64,000 nucleotides of DNA from contig JACZZP010000018.1 of the NCBI GenBank assembly GCA_015183035.1, forward strand, positions 1,922,001 through 1,986,000. Direction: 5' to 3'. The DNA is from Meloidogyne chitwoodi. Its lineage: Eukaryota > Nematoda > Chromadorea > Rhabditida > Meloidogynidae. This document shows, piece after piece, positions 1-11,772 of the stretch (its first letter is position 1; each line of letters starts with the position of its first letter). A program made the translations under genes and the position numbers. Under the pieces are notes generated by a model, which searched no databases, was not told where the DNA came from, and saw only the letters and a list, made by a program, of their open reading frames with translations.

Positions 1-1763
1 GAAATAGCTTCGTCTCCTTCACCTTCAATACCAAAATTTTCTGCGATAGATTTTTCATCAGTTTCGTTAATTACCGGCATCATAATCATTGGTTCTGCAA
101 CCTAAAAATTTATTGTTGAATATTAAAAAAATATTACTCTAAATAATTATAAAAATTCTCAAAATATCCAACCTTCAACTCGTCATTATCTAACAGCAAT
201 TGTACACGTTTATGATGTTCTTGATGAGCAGAGAGTTGCTGCCGTTCGTTAAAGCTACGAAGACAAATGTCACAAAAATGGGGCCTCTGTTTTCTGACAT
301 TGGAGTGTATACTCTCCTTAAAGAGAAGATTTAAATGTTTAAAACACGTAGTTTATAAAGGCTTATTGTTGGTCAAAAATAATTATTAAAAACTTACAAT
401 ATGTTCATGACATTCGATCCGCGAGAAAAAGGTTGTCTTGCAAACAGGACAGTCATATCGTTCTAGTGGGATCGCTCTATGAAAACATAGATTATGAAAA
501 AAATTTCCTATTGCAATTCACAAGCATTTAAGTATACCTGGCATGGTGGAATAAATTATCCATATCCATTGACCCTTCTTCGGTAAACTTTACAAGTTCA
601 AGAATGCGTCGCATCTTATAAAGAAGAATAAATTTGTTAAATTTAAAAACCTTGTCAGAAATAGAAACTCCAGGGAGAAGTTCTCCTCGTTTTATTTTTT
701 CAATCCAAGCTTTTGTTTCAGCTCCCAAACCAAATTTTCGTTTTTTGGGTCTGCTTGGAGCTGCAAACAGAGATGCAGAATCAGCATTAGGCCGAATAAT
801 AATTGCATCATGAGGAATTTCTGCCGGAGCTCTACGATTACTGAAAATGAGTAAGCGAATAAAATAAACGCAAGTTATCCGAATTAAGAAATTTTAAAAA
901 GCAAGAATTTGTTTAATGGACTTGAAAAAAAATTTAGAGATTTCTCAAGGTTGCATCCTCATCGAATCTGGATTGATTCAAAAATAACAACATTAATAAC
1001 AAAAAATCTCAACACAAAAGTATGCTTTCCAAATTAAATATTAAAATTTAACCTAGCAAATGGCTGCCAAGCCAATTCCAACTCCTCTTTTGTCGTACAA
1101 TGAGTTCGAAGATGCTTCTTTAAATTTCCCTTTAATCGGCAAGTTTTGCCACAAATGGGACTAAAAAAAGAAAATAGTCAATAGGTTAAAAATTTTATAA
1201 ACCATTGATGAGGAGTTGTTCCAGTATGGACAGAACGATGCTCAAAAAGATTAGATTTAAACCGAAACGATTTCCCGCAAATATCGCAAGAATAGGGCTT
1301 TTGATCAGTGTGAATAATTGCATGCTGTTGAAGACCTTAAAAAATTTAAGATAATTAAAAAGGCAAAAGAAAGTTAAAAAAACGCAAAATATTCGTGTTC
1401 AATTAACAATTATATTCATTAAAGAAAAAGAATTAGTGAAAAAATAAACCTTTAAATGAAACAAAAATTTTGTTGCAAACTGGGCATTGATGTACAGCTC
1501 TAGGTTTTACCGCTGGATCCAACATTGATTCTTCACTTTCAATGACGTGCATAACCATTGGATCGTGTGTCTCACTCGTACTAGAAACATGGCCAGCAAC
1601 CATTTCTTCGGAATTTTGAGAATCATAATGCTAAAAAAGAAAAATATTAACGTTCAGGTGGAAATTTCTAAAATCAAACCATCCATTGGAAACCAAATCA
1701 ATAAGTTACCTGAAAATCGTGATCCATCTCCTCAGTATATTGATTAAAGACTTGATCATCCAT
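1..1763 (-). CDS. C2H2 zinc-finger protein, 3' end beyond the left edge
   Basis: Probable DNA-binding nuclear protein. The model starts at the ATG at 1763 (MDDQVFNQYTEEMDHDFQ) and has exons 1763-1710, 1630-1450, 1335-1203, 1160-1053, 840-538, 476-398, 316-173 and 101-<1, joined in one frame with GT/AG borders. Five C2H2 fingers are visible: CPVCNKIF with its histidines in the next exon, CDICGKSF..H..H, CPICGKTC..H..H, then a linker of about 120 residues containing the basic patch RPKKRKF (possible nuclear signal), then CPVCKTTF and CDICLRSF fingers. The tail past the last finger is acidic. The TGEKP-type linker between fingers 2 and 3 is degenerate (HTGTTPHQ). I do not recognise the ortholog. 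The upstream neighbour is the unexplained 1.8-4.9 kb stretch. Confidence 0.88.
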
Positions 1764-2329
1764 TATTAAATTTTATAGGCGTTAAAGCTTGAAAAATAAT
1801 TGAAAAAATGAAAAACTTAAAAAAAGCTGTTGCTAGATAGAAAAGTTAAAATGAAGGCAAGCTTTTTGACTTAAAAAACTACTCTCATCATCGAGTAAGA
1901 GAGAGTATGCAAAAAGAAGAGAAAAAGCGAAAGATAAAAAGAAAGGGAAAATATTAGATAATATTTTGCGTATAGATGTGTCAAATGAAAAAAATATAAT
2001 TAGTTAACACTATGAAAAATCGCTGTAAAATAAAAATTAAAGTTTGGCGCCAAATATATTTGTTTCAAATTTAGCTTCTATTTTTTGGCTTGTTATTTCA
2101 GATTATGTTGTTGATCCTCCGGAGGTCTGATCTCGAGATTTCGACTTTTTTTATCTTTTTTTTACTTTTTTTATTCGTTTTTTATTCGTTTTTTATTTAC
2201 TCATCCGTTTTTTACATTTCATTCGTATTTTTATATGTTTACCCGCTTGCGCACGCCAAAACTTAAAAATTTTAAAAAATTTAATTTAAAAATCTAAATT
2301 TTAATCAAATTAAAGGCTCCTGGACTACT

Positions 2330-2860
2330 TCTGGACTTGTTGCAGATGTCTACTGGTGGCGCGGTTTATTATTTTTTTAATTTTTTAAAATTTTTAATAT
2401 ATAATTTTCTAATTTTTTTGAAACAGCTTAGATTGTTCTTCATCTGGCCGGTGGCTTGCTCGTCATTTCAACAAAACATGCTCGTCAACTTGCGTTAGTT
2501 TTTGGTGAATTTTTTATTCAATTTATTTATAGTGGTGGCCTTGCCTGACAAATACTCCAATGGCTGCGGTTTTTTAAATTTTATTTTATTAGAACAGTTT
2601 CATTTTTTATTTTGAGATGATCGTTGCAACATGTTCGCCATGCTCTACTGGACTGCTATTCATTGGTGGCATCTACAGTTGAGCGGTTTCATTTTTTATT
2701 TTTTAGAATAGATATATTTTTTTATTATAGACGACTTGAACATTAGCGCAGTGAGCCCTGTATCGTCTGCAACATGCACACAGGAGCTCTGTTTCTTCGA
2801 GGAGCACTGTACACATTGGTGGCGTGTGGTGTGTGGTGTGGTTTTATTATTTTTTTTTGG
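2330..2860. repeat. Degenerate tandem repeat of about 130-180 bp
   Basis: A TGGTGGC core recurs at 2354, 2533, 2664 and 2817. It is followed in most copies by a GCGG or TGTGG then TTT and a T-rich tract, and in the later copies preceded by a TGCAACATG-like string and a GCTCTAC/GCACTGTAC-like string. Spacings are 179, 131 and 153. The distance from TGCAACATG to TGGTGGC differs by 11 bases between copies, so no reading frame is kept, which argues against duplicated coding exons. Calling it a decayed tandem repeat is an inference from visual alignment. Confidence 0.4.
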
Positions 2861-2890
2861 TTTTGGGCCCTCCCCCTTTTTTTAAAACAG

Positions 2891-3762
2891 ATGCAACTCC
2901 ACTTCATGGATGCTGCTGCTGCCGTCAACTTGCTGGATGCTCTTCATGATCAACACCCCCTCTTCCAGTCTACATGCCGTGTAAGCTTTAAATTTTTTAA
3001 TTCTTAAAAAAAAATAATAAAATTTAAAAAATTTGCGAAAAAATATGCGCGAGCGATTGATCCAACTTTCTTTTTTATTTTTTGTTTGTCTTACTTTTGT
3101 CTTTGTTTTGTCTTATTTTTCACATTTTTTTGTTTTTTTCTCAAGACTTTAGCTTCAACAATTGTCATCAAGTATGCAATGCAACAATTGAACAACATCG
3201 ATGGCGACAAAAAATGCGGATGGATGTTCTTCACAATGTAAGTAAAAAGAAAAAAAGTTTCAGTTAAGGCAGGTTATGGGTTTTTATGAAATTTAAAGAT
3301 CGATAGAAAATGAAGCCAATTGATTTACGCTGCTCGTTTTTTTAAAATTTAAATATTTTGGCATTCTGTTTATTTTGTGAAATTGAAAAGAGTGTAGACA
3401 GAGAAGCAGAGTTTGTCTTCCTTCTATTGAGTACTGGAGCGATAGAGTCTGAAAATTGTTTAATTATTTTTCCACTGAATTTTTTTCTCAGTTATTATAA
3501 ATTAATATTTTTTGCCTTATTCTAGTTGCAATTTTGAAGACATATCAAAAAATTCTTTAGCTGAGAGGAAAAGACAATGAATTACAAAGTCTGTGATTGG
3601 TTTTCTTCTAAAACAAGTTAATTTTGTTTATATTAGATGTATGATTAATTACTAGTTTTTTACCATTTATCAGTTTTATTTTGGATTTTCAGATGCGAGG
3701 ATCAAATAAAAGTATTATTTCATCAGATGTCGAAAGTGGATCGGAGAAACTATCAAAGTCAT
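2891..3762 (+). other. Exon-like fragments, possibly the 3' end of an unrecognised gene
   Basis: Three open segments can be joined in one phase: 2891-2980 (begins MQLHFMDAAAAVNLLDA, ends before GTAAGC), about 3147-3239 (TLASTIVIKYAMQQL..., ends before GTAAGT) and about 3693-3761 (MRGSNKSIISSDVE..., ends in TAA). Donors are good and acceptors are acceptable (AACAG, TCAAG, TTTCAG). Joined, they give about 84 residues with no domain I recognise and no convincing upstream exons among the degenerate repeats. It could be a real small gene, the tail of a decayed one, or chance. Confidence 0.3.
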
Positions 3763-4873
3763 AAATCTTAGGCGGCGGATATTATGAATTTGTATATTGG
3801 AAACAGCAGGATGCGCTTTAGTCTCTTCATGATTTAATAGAGGTTTTTTTTATTTATATGGGGGTCTACGTTTCTGACTAGAGATTCATTGGTGGTATAC
3901 TTTCTACTAATGATTGCGAGCAATGCGCGTAAACTGTTTGAGTTTTCGTCAGCTTGGGCGAGCATCAGTTCTTTTCCTTATATATTAAAGTTGTAATAAT
4001 ACTCGTATCAAACGATGTACTTGTGCCCAACTCACATCAAAAAAGGTTCGCGAGGGCTTAAAAACCATCATCTCATGTCTACACTTGTTTTTAACGAGTT
4101 GTCAGTACTTAAATGACGGGGAAATTACTTGCCAAAGTCAATTCATTTTTCGATAAACCATTCTCTCTCAATTTGGACAAACATGAAATAGAAAAAAAAC
4201 ATAAGTAAAAATACACATCCATCCATTACCTCCTTTTATTTTTCTCGTTCATTTAAAAAATAATTTTACGATAAAAAGAATGTCCGGTCCAGATGTGAAA
4301 AGAATAAACCTCTATAAAATTCTTATGGAAATAAAATATTTTTTGGTTTTAATGTTATTGACGCTACATTCCTTTTTATTATTTTCCCTATTTTTTCGTT
4401 TCAGCTATTTTGAAGAAAAAATTTTTGTCCGAAAAATGAAAAAAAAACAAAAAATCATCAAGTTTGGTTAATTAACATAAAACTGGCAGATTTTTTTCTT
4501 TTTAAACATTTAAGTGCCTCCCTCTCTGCTTTTCTATTACTATATAAGGTTAGAAATATTCAACAAGAAAGTCAAAAAATAAAACAACTAATGTAAGAAC
4601 AATATAAGCTAAATGTTTGGTTCTTCCTTTTTTCATTGTTGTAGCTAAATAAAAGACGAAAATTTAGTGAGAACTAGTAATCCACCCACAACATAAATTT
4701 AAAATTTTAAACTTTCCCAAAAAACGAATTGTTAAATTTATTTTAAATATTTCAGCAGCAACGCAACTACGGATAAAATATCAATTTGCTGTTTTTGTTG
4801 CAGTAGACTTTCAACAATAAATCAAAACTTCAAACATGAAGATGGAATAATTAAAGAAAAATCAGAGCAACAA
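3763..4873. other. Intergenic, no supported gene
   Basis: AT-rich sequence upstream of the phosphodiesterase. The frame of its first assigned exon stays open upstream to a possible acceptor at about 4801-4803 (TTGCAG), so untranslated or additional 5' coding exons may lie here. The 63-residue open frame at 4280-4471 has no splice context or recognisable composition and is not called. Confidence 0.5.
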
Positions 4874-7800
4874 ATGTCTCGGCAATCAAGGACAAAGCGT
4901 ATTAAGGTTTTTTAATTAATTTTTTAGAATTGTTTAATTTTCATTTGCAACTTAACTATTATTTGAGCCAAAGTATCTTCCCACTTCCATAAAATACCTT
5001 TCTAAGGATTCTGTCGAACTCGCGTCTCAAAGAAAATTTTTAACTCAAATTTGTTACTGGATCCAGAAAGGTTAATTCTCAATTAGTTAATAATCTAATT
5101 GTAATGAGGAGGTATTCACAAATTTTTCCAAAATTTTTTTCCATCTACTAATTTTCCTTTTATTCTTTAAAACTTTTTTTTTGGTTTCTTTTCACATTTT
5201 TAGCTCGTTTTTTCCTAATTTGCATTCCCATAAGGCATAATAACTAAAGATAGTTGGCTCAATTTTTCATAAATAATATGTAAAGATAAAAGGAAAAAGA
5301 GAGGCTAGAAAAAAGGGAATGGGAGGAATTTGAATCAAGGAACAATACAAGTGGCAATTTCAATTTTTTAGACTTTTGATACGACATACTACACCATCAC
5401 ATTCATTTTTTTATTAGTAATGAAGTCAAAAAGTCCACATTTTAGTTAAAGGAAAAATTGAATTGTAACTAAGGAAAAAAGCTTAAAAATGGTAAAGATT
5501 TTAAATTTTTCTATTTTAGTTTTTTGGCCGATTCAAACGAACACCAACATCTGAACCACATCATGAATATCATGAGAAATTTTCTGCTTCTAATTATTCA
5601 AATTTGTTACCAATGATGATTGAACGACACGTTGAAAAGGAAAAACCGGCAGAAAAATTAATGGAAAATCATCAAGACTCTCGTCCTACAAGTATTTCCT
5701 CGCTTGATCAGGTTTTTAACAAATTAGTTATTTTGGAATGGTTCTTTTTTTGTAAGAATGTTTTTTAATATTTATCTAAATGAGAATTACTCATTTTTAC
5801 AGATTTGGCAAAAAAGATGTGAAAAAATTGGAGAAAAACCTTCTCATCAACAAATTGACAAAAATTTGCCGTATAGTCAACCAAAAAGTTTACTTTCAAA
5901 TCATTCACCAACACCTCCAAGACCAAAGTCTGAACTTGCCCAAAGGCCAAGTATATCTTTAACTGATGCTTCGATTGCTCTTCAAGGAGAAAGTGGAAGC
6001 AGTGGAAGGCGTTTTACAATTAAATATGATGATACAGAGTATATTGTTGATAGTAAGTAAATTTAATTAGGGATTTACTTTGAGAATTTTTTTCACATTA
6101 AGCCCCTGTTCTGGCTTTTTTAAAGCCAAAATTTTTCATCTATTACTAGGACTATTTAAAAAATATATTTTTTTTAATTATGAAAATCTTTATTTACCCA
6201 CCCATTCCTTTAGCACTTTTTTCTTTAAATTTTTTTCGCCATTCTCCCCCTCTCTTTTCTTTTGTTTCTTTCTAAATATTTCTCTGTTAGTCAATTCTCA
6301 ACTTAAAAAAAAAAGTCAAAAAATTTGCTTAACAAATTTATTTTATTGTCTTGACCTAAAGGAAATTTATTTTTATTCTTCCGCTTTTTCAGATTTCAAA
6401 AAAAGAGAAAGAGGAAAAGCATTGTCTTTCTGTTTTTGCTATATATCTATTTTTGTTTTGACTTAAATTATACGTTTATACAGAGGAAAAAGTTGAGAGT
6501 TTTCATAAAACTCAGATAAGATTTCTAATTTTTTTCGCAAATCTCATCATAAGAAAAGCAATTTGTATGTGTAAATGTCCTTCAAATTTTATCCTTTTTC
6601 ACTAGGATAGTTCTTTAAAGTCAATCTCATTTTTCAAGTTTTTTTAACTTTTCTTAAAAATTTTGGCACTTTTTTCTTTTTTGGACTTTTTTAATCATTC
6701 TATTTTCATATTATTTTTACTTTTATTTTTTTAATTTTCATTTTTTCTTCATTAAAAAATAATTTATATAATTCGTATTTTAAATACACATTTACCTAAC
6801 TATTTTCCCACATATTTTTCTTTTTATTCAATAATTAGTTAAATTTGTAAAAAAATTTTATTTACAGTTGGTGCCAGTCAATCAAATATTATTTCAAGCC
6901 AAGGAGGAGAAGGAGAAGATAAATCTAATCAACTAAAAAATAATAATATTAATTATCGTTTTTATCGTCGTTCAAATTCAGTTGCTGGAAATAATGCATC
7001 TTTACCTCAAAGATTTAATAAACCAAAAATGTCTGTAGTTGGAAGAATGGCATCAATTTTTGTTAGCGATGTTGTGGATAAACAAACATTACAACAACAA
7101 GGAAAAAAACAAAGGCCTACATCATTGGGAGCTTTAGGTTTGATTTTTTGTTAAAAATACTGGACAGGATTTTCCTTTCGTTTTTTAACTACCAAATATT
7201 TAAATGTTAAATTTAACAGGTCGAAGTACTAACAAAATCCCGGAATTTTGGACAGAAAGAGGTAGTGGTACTGATGATTCTATTCCAACAATTGAAAGAG
7301 ACAACAGCAATAATGTTAAGGAATATGGAGCAGATGGATTGGAAGAACAGCATAAGCGTTTTTGTGAAATGGCTTTTGAAGCTGTTAACAAGTAGGTTAA
7401 AAATATTTAAAAATTTGGTCTTTGAATTTTTTTGTTCGTAATTAACAATAGGTCAAATTTCATGTATTCTTTATTCTCTTCGTGAACCAACCTTGCTAAG
7501 TGATTTGAGAGATTCTTTAAAGTATTAGTAATAATAGAAGGAAAGAATTTTCTTTCACTTTAATATCTTCAATCCACTTAGGCCTTTCATATCCTTTTTT
7601 CTTATTCCAAAATTTTATATATTTACTTTAAAATCGATCAACTAATTTTATTAATGATATGCTTTTTTGACTTTTCATGGCTTCTATTTTTAAAAAAGAA
7701 TAAGCAAATTATTTTTTTAAATTAATTATATAAACAACTAAATCCCCTTTCTAAGCATTGAAAGGCTCTCTAAAAGTCCCATAGGAAGCCTCTTTTTCGT

Positions 7801-10800
7801 CAGTCTTTTTGGGAAACCTTTTCTCCTTTTTTACGTTTATGGTACATTTGAATGTTTTGTCTCCAATTGGTGATCATTATTTTTGCCAAAAATACATTTA
7901 ATATTATTAAATTTGTATTTTGCTGTTGAATCATCAATCTGATTTTTTGATTATTCACATCTTAAATCAAAGAAACATGTCAAAAATAGAGGATAATCAA
8001 CTGATAAATTCTTTTAATGGTATTGTTGACTTAATGCAACAACAAAAAAATACATTAGAAAACAAAAATATGCATAATGGAGTTTGCAGAAAATTTGGAA
8101 GCCAACTAGACAAAACAACAAATAATTCAAACAATAATTATTTTAATTTTCCTTCTACCGTTTCTTCAAAATGGAAACCTCGTCTAACTTTGCCAGCACT
8201 TATTCCAGTATTGGAACAATTAAGGACAACACAACATTCTTCTAGAAATAATTATACAACATGGAATCAACGTGAGGATAATTCGCCACGATCCTCACAA
8301 CAACCTTCAACTCCAAGTTTTTTAAGTCGGTCTCAATCTGTTGCTTCGCGTTGTCAGGCGAGTCCTGATGTACTACGTGATTTGAGTTTGAGGTTTTGTG
8401 ATTTTATGAATCTTTATCGAAAAAAATCTTGTTTTGTAAGTTGAATCAATTATTAGCTAAAATTACCATCATAAAAATAATTTTAGAATATACTAGCAAG
8501 TATAATTATGGCACATTCTATCCTTTAAAATAAATTTTTACTATCCTTTTTTATCTTTTATGTACATACAGGTGAAGAAAGTTATATTAATTTAGTTTAA
8601 ATTAAAGGATAGAAAGAAATTGTTAACATTAGAAAGGCTTTTTACTAATGTTTTTCGTTGGCTGGGAGACGTACACAAATTTTTTGCCATCTTTCCTAGT
8701 CTAATGTGAGAAAAAATGACAAATTTTGCGCAAAATATATATTAAAAAGTGTCTAACAAAATATTTTTCTGTTTTCTTTTTTTACTTTTATTCCTCAATA
8801 TTTAAGTTTATCCTTCCATTTTTATATTTTTCATTAATTCACAAAACATTTTCCTTAAAACTTTTGTTACCTTTGTAGGACAGAAGAATCATAACACAAC
8901 AATTATTTTTTATTCTTCACCTTTGTCATATGTCAATCATAAATATGGAAGGGAGATAAATAATATTAAGCAATGAATTCTTTTAACTTTTCTCATTCAA
9001 TTTTGATATCTTTTCTTTAAATATTTTTATATAATAGTTTTGTCATCCTTCATACGTTTTCTATGTTGCACTTTTTTAAACATATTTAGGGCTAATAAAT
9101 ATTTTTCTTAATCTTGCTTTAATAAGCAAGCGTAAATTTTTCCAAAATGATGATTATTGGTGATCAATACGGATTTTACCAATTAGTATTGAGAAAACAT
9201 GCATGCAGGTATAGAAAATATATTGGATAAACACTAAACATTAAATAAATGAGATAAAAAGAAAATTCAACTTTCAATTAGGCTATAAATATTGTTGTTT
9301 AATTTTTATAAATTAAAATTTTTTAGACTTCGCTACATTTTACACCAACTTAACTCGGGTCAACTACCATTAGAAGATCTCAAAAGAAATATTGAATATG
9401 CAGCTCTCGTTCTCGAAACTGCTTATATGGATGAGACAAGGTAGTTAAAAATTAAAATTTAGAAATAAATTTATTAAATGAAAGACGTATTTGTGATGAA
9501 GATGACGATTTGGCAGAAGTTACCCCTGAGGCAGTACCTGAAGAAGTTCGTGAGTGGCTGGCGGCAACTTTTACTAGACAGGCAGTTCAACCTAAAAGAG
9601 AAAAACCAAAATTTAAATCTGTTGCCAATGCAATAAGGACAGGAATATTTTTTGAGAAGTAACGTTTATTTGATTCAAAATATTTTTTTTTATTTTTTTA
9701 GAATCTTTCGGCGTACCCAAATTGTACTTGCTCCGATCCCGAACGAATACAAGGGATATTTACGCAATGTTAATAATTGGAATTTTAATTCATTTGAATT
9801 GGATGAGTTTACTGGTGGACATGCACTAAAATACGTGGGATTTGAGCTTTTCAATCGCTACGGATTTCTGGAACGATTTAAGGTTTATTATTATTTTGAA
9901 TTTTTAGCACCTTTTAAATTGACATTTTTTAGAATTAATTTTTACATTAGATAAATATTCAAGTACTCGAGCATTTTCTTTTGGCTCTAGAGGTTGGCTA
10001 TAGTAAGCATAACAATCCATACCACAACTGTGTTCATGCTGCGGACGTCACACAAACATCGCATTGGATACTTTCACAGACTGGACTTGCTGTTAGTTTT
10101 ATTTATTTTTTTTTTAACATTTTTGGCATTTGATCTTGCATTTCAAACCTTTTAGAGTACTTTAACTGATTTGGAGTTACTTGCAGTCCTTTTTGGTGCT
10201 TTAATCCATGATTATGAACATACTGGCCATACGAACAATTTCCATATTCAATCCGGGTTATTTAAATTTATTTTAAAAATTCTATAAATATTTAAAGGTC
10301 GAATTTTGCACTTGTATATAATGATAGGAGCGTTCTAGGTAAATGAATATTTTTTTATATTAAATTTTTTTTTTCCAGAAAATTATCACGCTAGTTCAGT
10401 ATTTCGATTGATGAAAGATGAAGAAAAAAATATTTTTGAACGATTGACTAGAGATGAATTTCGGTAAAAAGTTTTAAAATTTTGTTTTTAATTTTTTTGT
10501 TCAGTGATATAAGGAACATGATTATTGAGATTGTGGTGAGCTAATCAATTAATTTGTATTGTTTTAAAATCAAATATTTTTAGTTGGCAACAGATATGTC
10601 TACACATTTTGTACAAATTAAAACTATGAAGAATATGTTGACACTTCCAGAAGGGATTGATAAAATGAAGGCTTTATGTCTAATTGTTCATGCTTGTGAT
10701 ATGTAAGCGTTAAAGGTTAAAACAGACTGTCTGATAGATTTAAAAAAAATTAGAAAAGAAGAATATTTCTCAAGTTTTAATTCCTGGAACCTGGAAATAC

Positions 10801-11632
10801 TTTTAAGTTGATAAAATCTTTAATTAAAAATTTTTTAGTTCGCATGCCTCGAAACCTTGGGACTTGCACTACAGATGGTAAATTATATTTTTAAAGTTAT
10901 TTTTTAATTAAAGGACGGAGGGTGTACTTGAAGAATTTTTCCGTCAAGGAGACCTTGAGGCATCTATGGGTAAGAAAAAGGATAATATAAAGAAAATAAA
11001 TAGGTTATTTTATATAGGACTTCCATATTCTCCCCTTTGTGATAGGCATACAACACACGTGGCTGAATCACAAATTGGATTTATTGATTTTATCGTCGAG
11101 GTGAATAAATTTTAATAAAATTTTCATAGAAAAAAGAATTTTATTTTTAAAAATTTTCTAAATTAATTTTAAAGCCAACAATGGTTGTTTGTGGTGAAAT
11201 GCTTACTAAAATGGTCGAACCGCTTGTATCCTTGCCATCCTCTGATTCTCTTTTTCCTCCCGGTCAAAATGCTGCAGATGGAGATGGAAGTGCTTCTGCT
11301 ACTTCATTATCTCCGCTACCTCCCGATTTGTAATTTAAATGTTATTTTAGTTTTATATATTTTGCAGAAAGTCTCCATCACCTGGCAATCCTGTATCTGT
11401 TCGAAAAATTCCAATAAACTATTTTGGAAAGCTTGAGATCCCTAGCCCATGGATTCGGCATTTACAGGAGAACAAAACTACTTGGCGAGAACGTGCAGTA
11501 AACGGTAAGGGAAAATTAAAAAAATTTCGGTATTTTGTTTTAGAAGAAGCAGAACGTAATAGAGCACAGCAAGAAAAACTCACAAACGGTCATATAAATT
11601 CAGCAACAGAAAACGGTGATGAAGAGAATTAG
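4874..11632 (+). CDS. pde-1: Calcium/calmodulin-dependent 3',5'-cyclic nucleotide phosphodiesterase (PDE1 family)
   Basis: Hydrolyses cAMP/cGMP to 5'-nucleotides. Exons: 4874-4906, 5520-5711, 5803-6052, 6868-7137, 7220-7391, 7973-8392, 9327-9440, 9485-9658, 9702-9882, 9951-10091, 10156-10256, 10298-10338, 10379-10463, 10505-10535, 10584-10702, 10839-10877, 10914-10969, 11018-11100, 11175-11329, 11368-11504, 11544-11632 (960 codons plus stop). The PDE1-specific N-terminal block is clear (LNSGQLPLEDLKRNIEYAAL, then AVPEEVREWLA). The catalytic domain has the metal-binding signatures YHNCVHAADVTQ and HDYEHTGHTNNF, the aspartate in HACDISHASKPW, RQGDLE, and the nucleotide-binding glutamine in SQIGFIDFIV. 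About 440 residues of Ser/Asn/Gln-rich sequence precede it. Exon 6 uses a weak acceptor (ATCAAAG) and contains an in-frame ATG at 7977; starting there gives 653 residues, closer to the usual PDE1 size, so two isoforms are likely. The 5'-most start is uncertain. Confidence 0.95.
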
Positions 11633-11772
11633 ATTTTAATGTTATTTAAAGAGGCATTTAGGGGTAAGTTACTCATTTTCTCTTTTGTACTCAACTGCAA
11701 TATTATTTATACACAAAAACCTTTAACTAAATTTCAACACTAAAAAAACACATATTATATACATAAAAGCTA

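Noticed and set aside
2774..3007. 77-residue frame beginning MHTGALFLRGALYTLVACG
   Set aside because: It reads through a T-rich intron-like tract and overlaps the degenerate repeat; the segment from 2891 fits better as part of a spliced product in another join.
5758..6466. Separate genes from the 100- and 128-residue frames around 5.8-6.5 kb
   Set aside because: The first is exon 3 of pde-1 plus intron read-through; the second is T-rich intron sequence.
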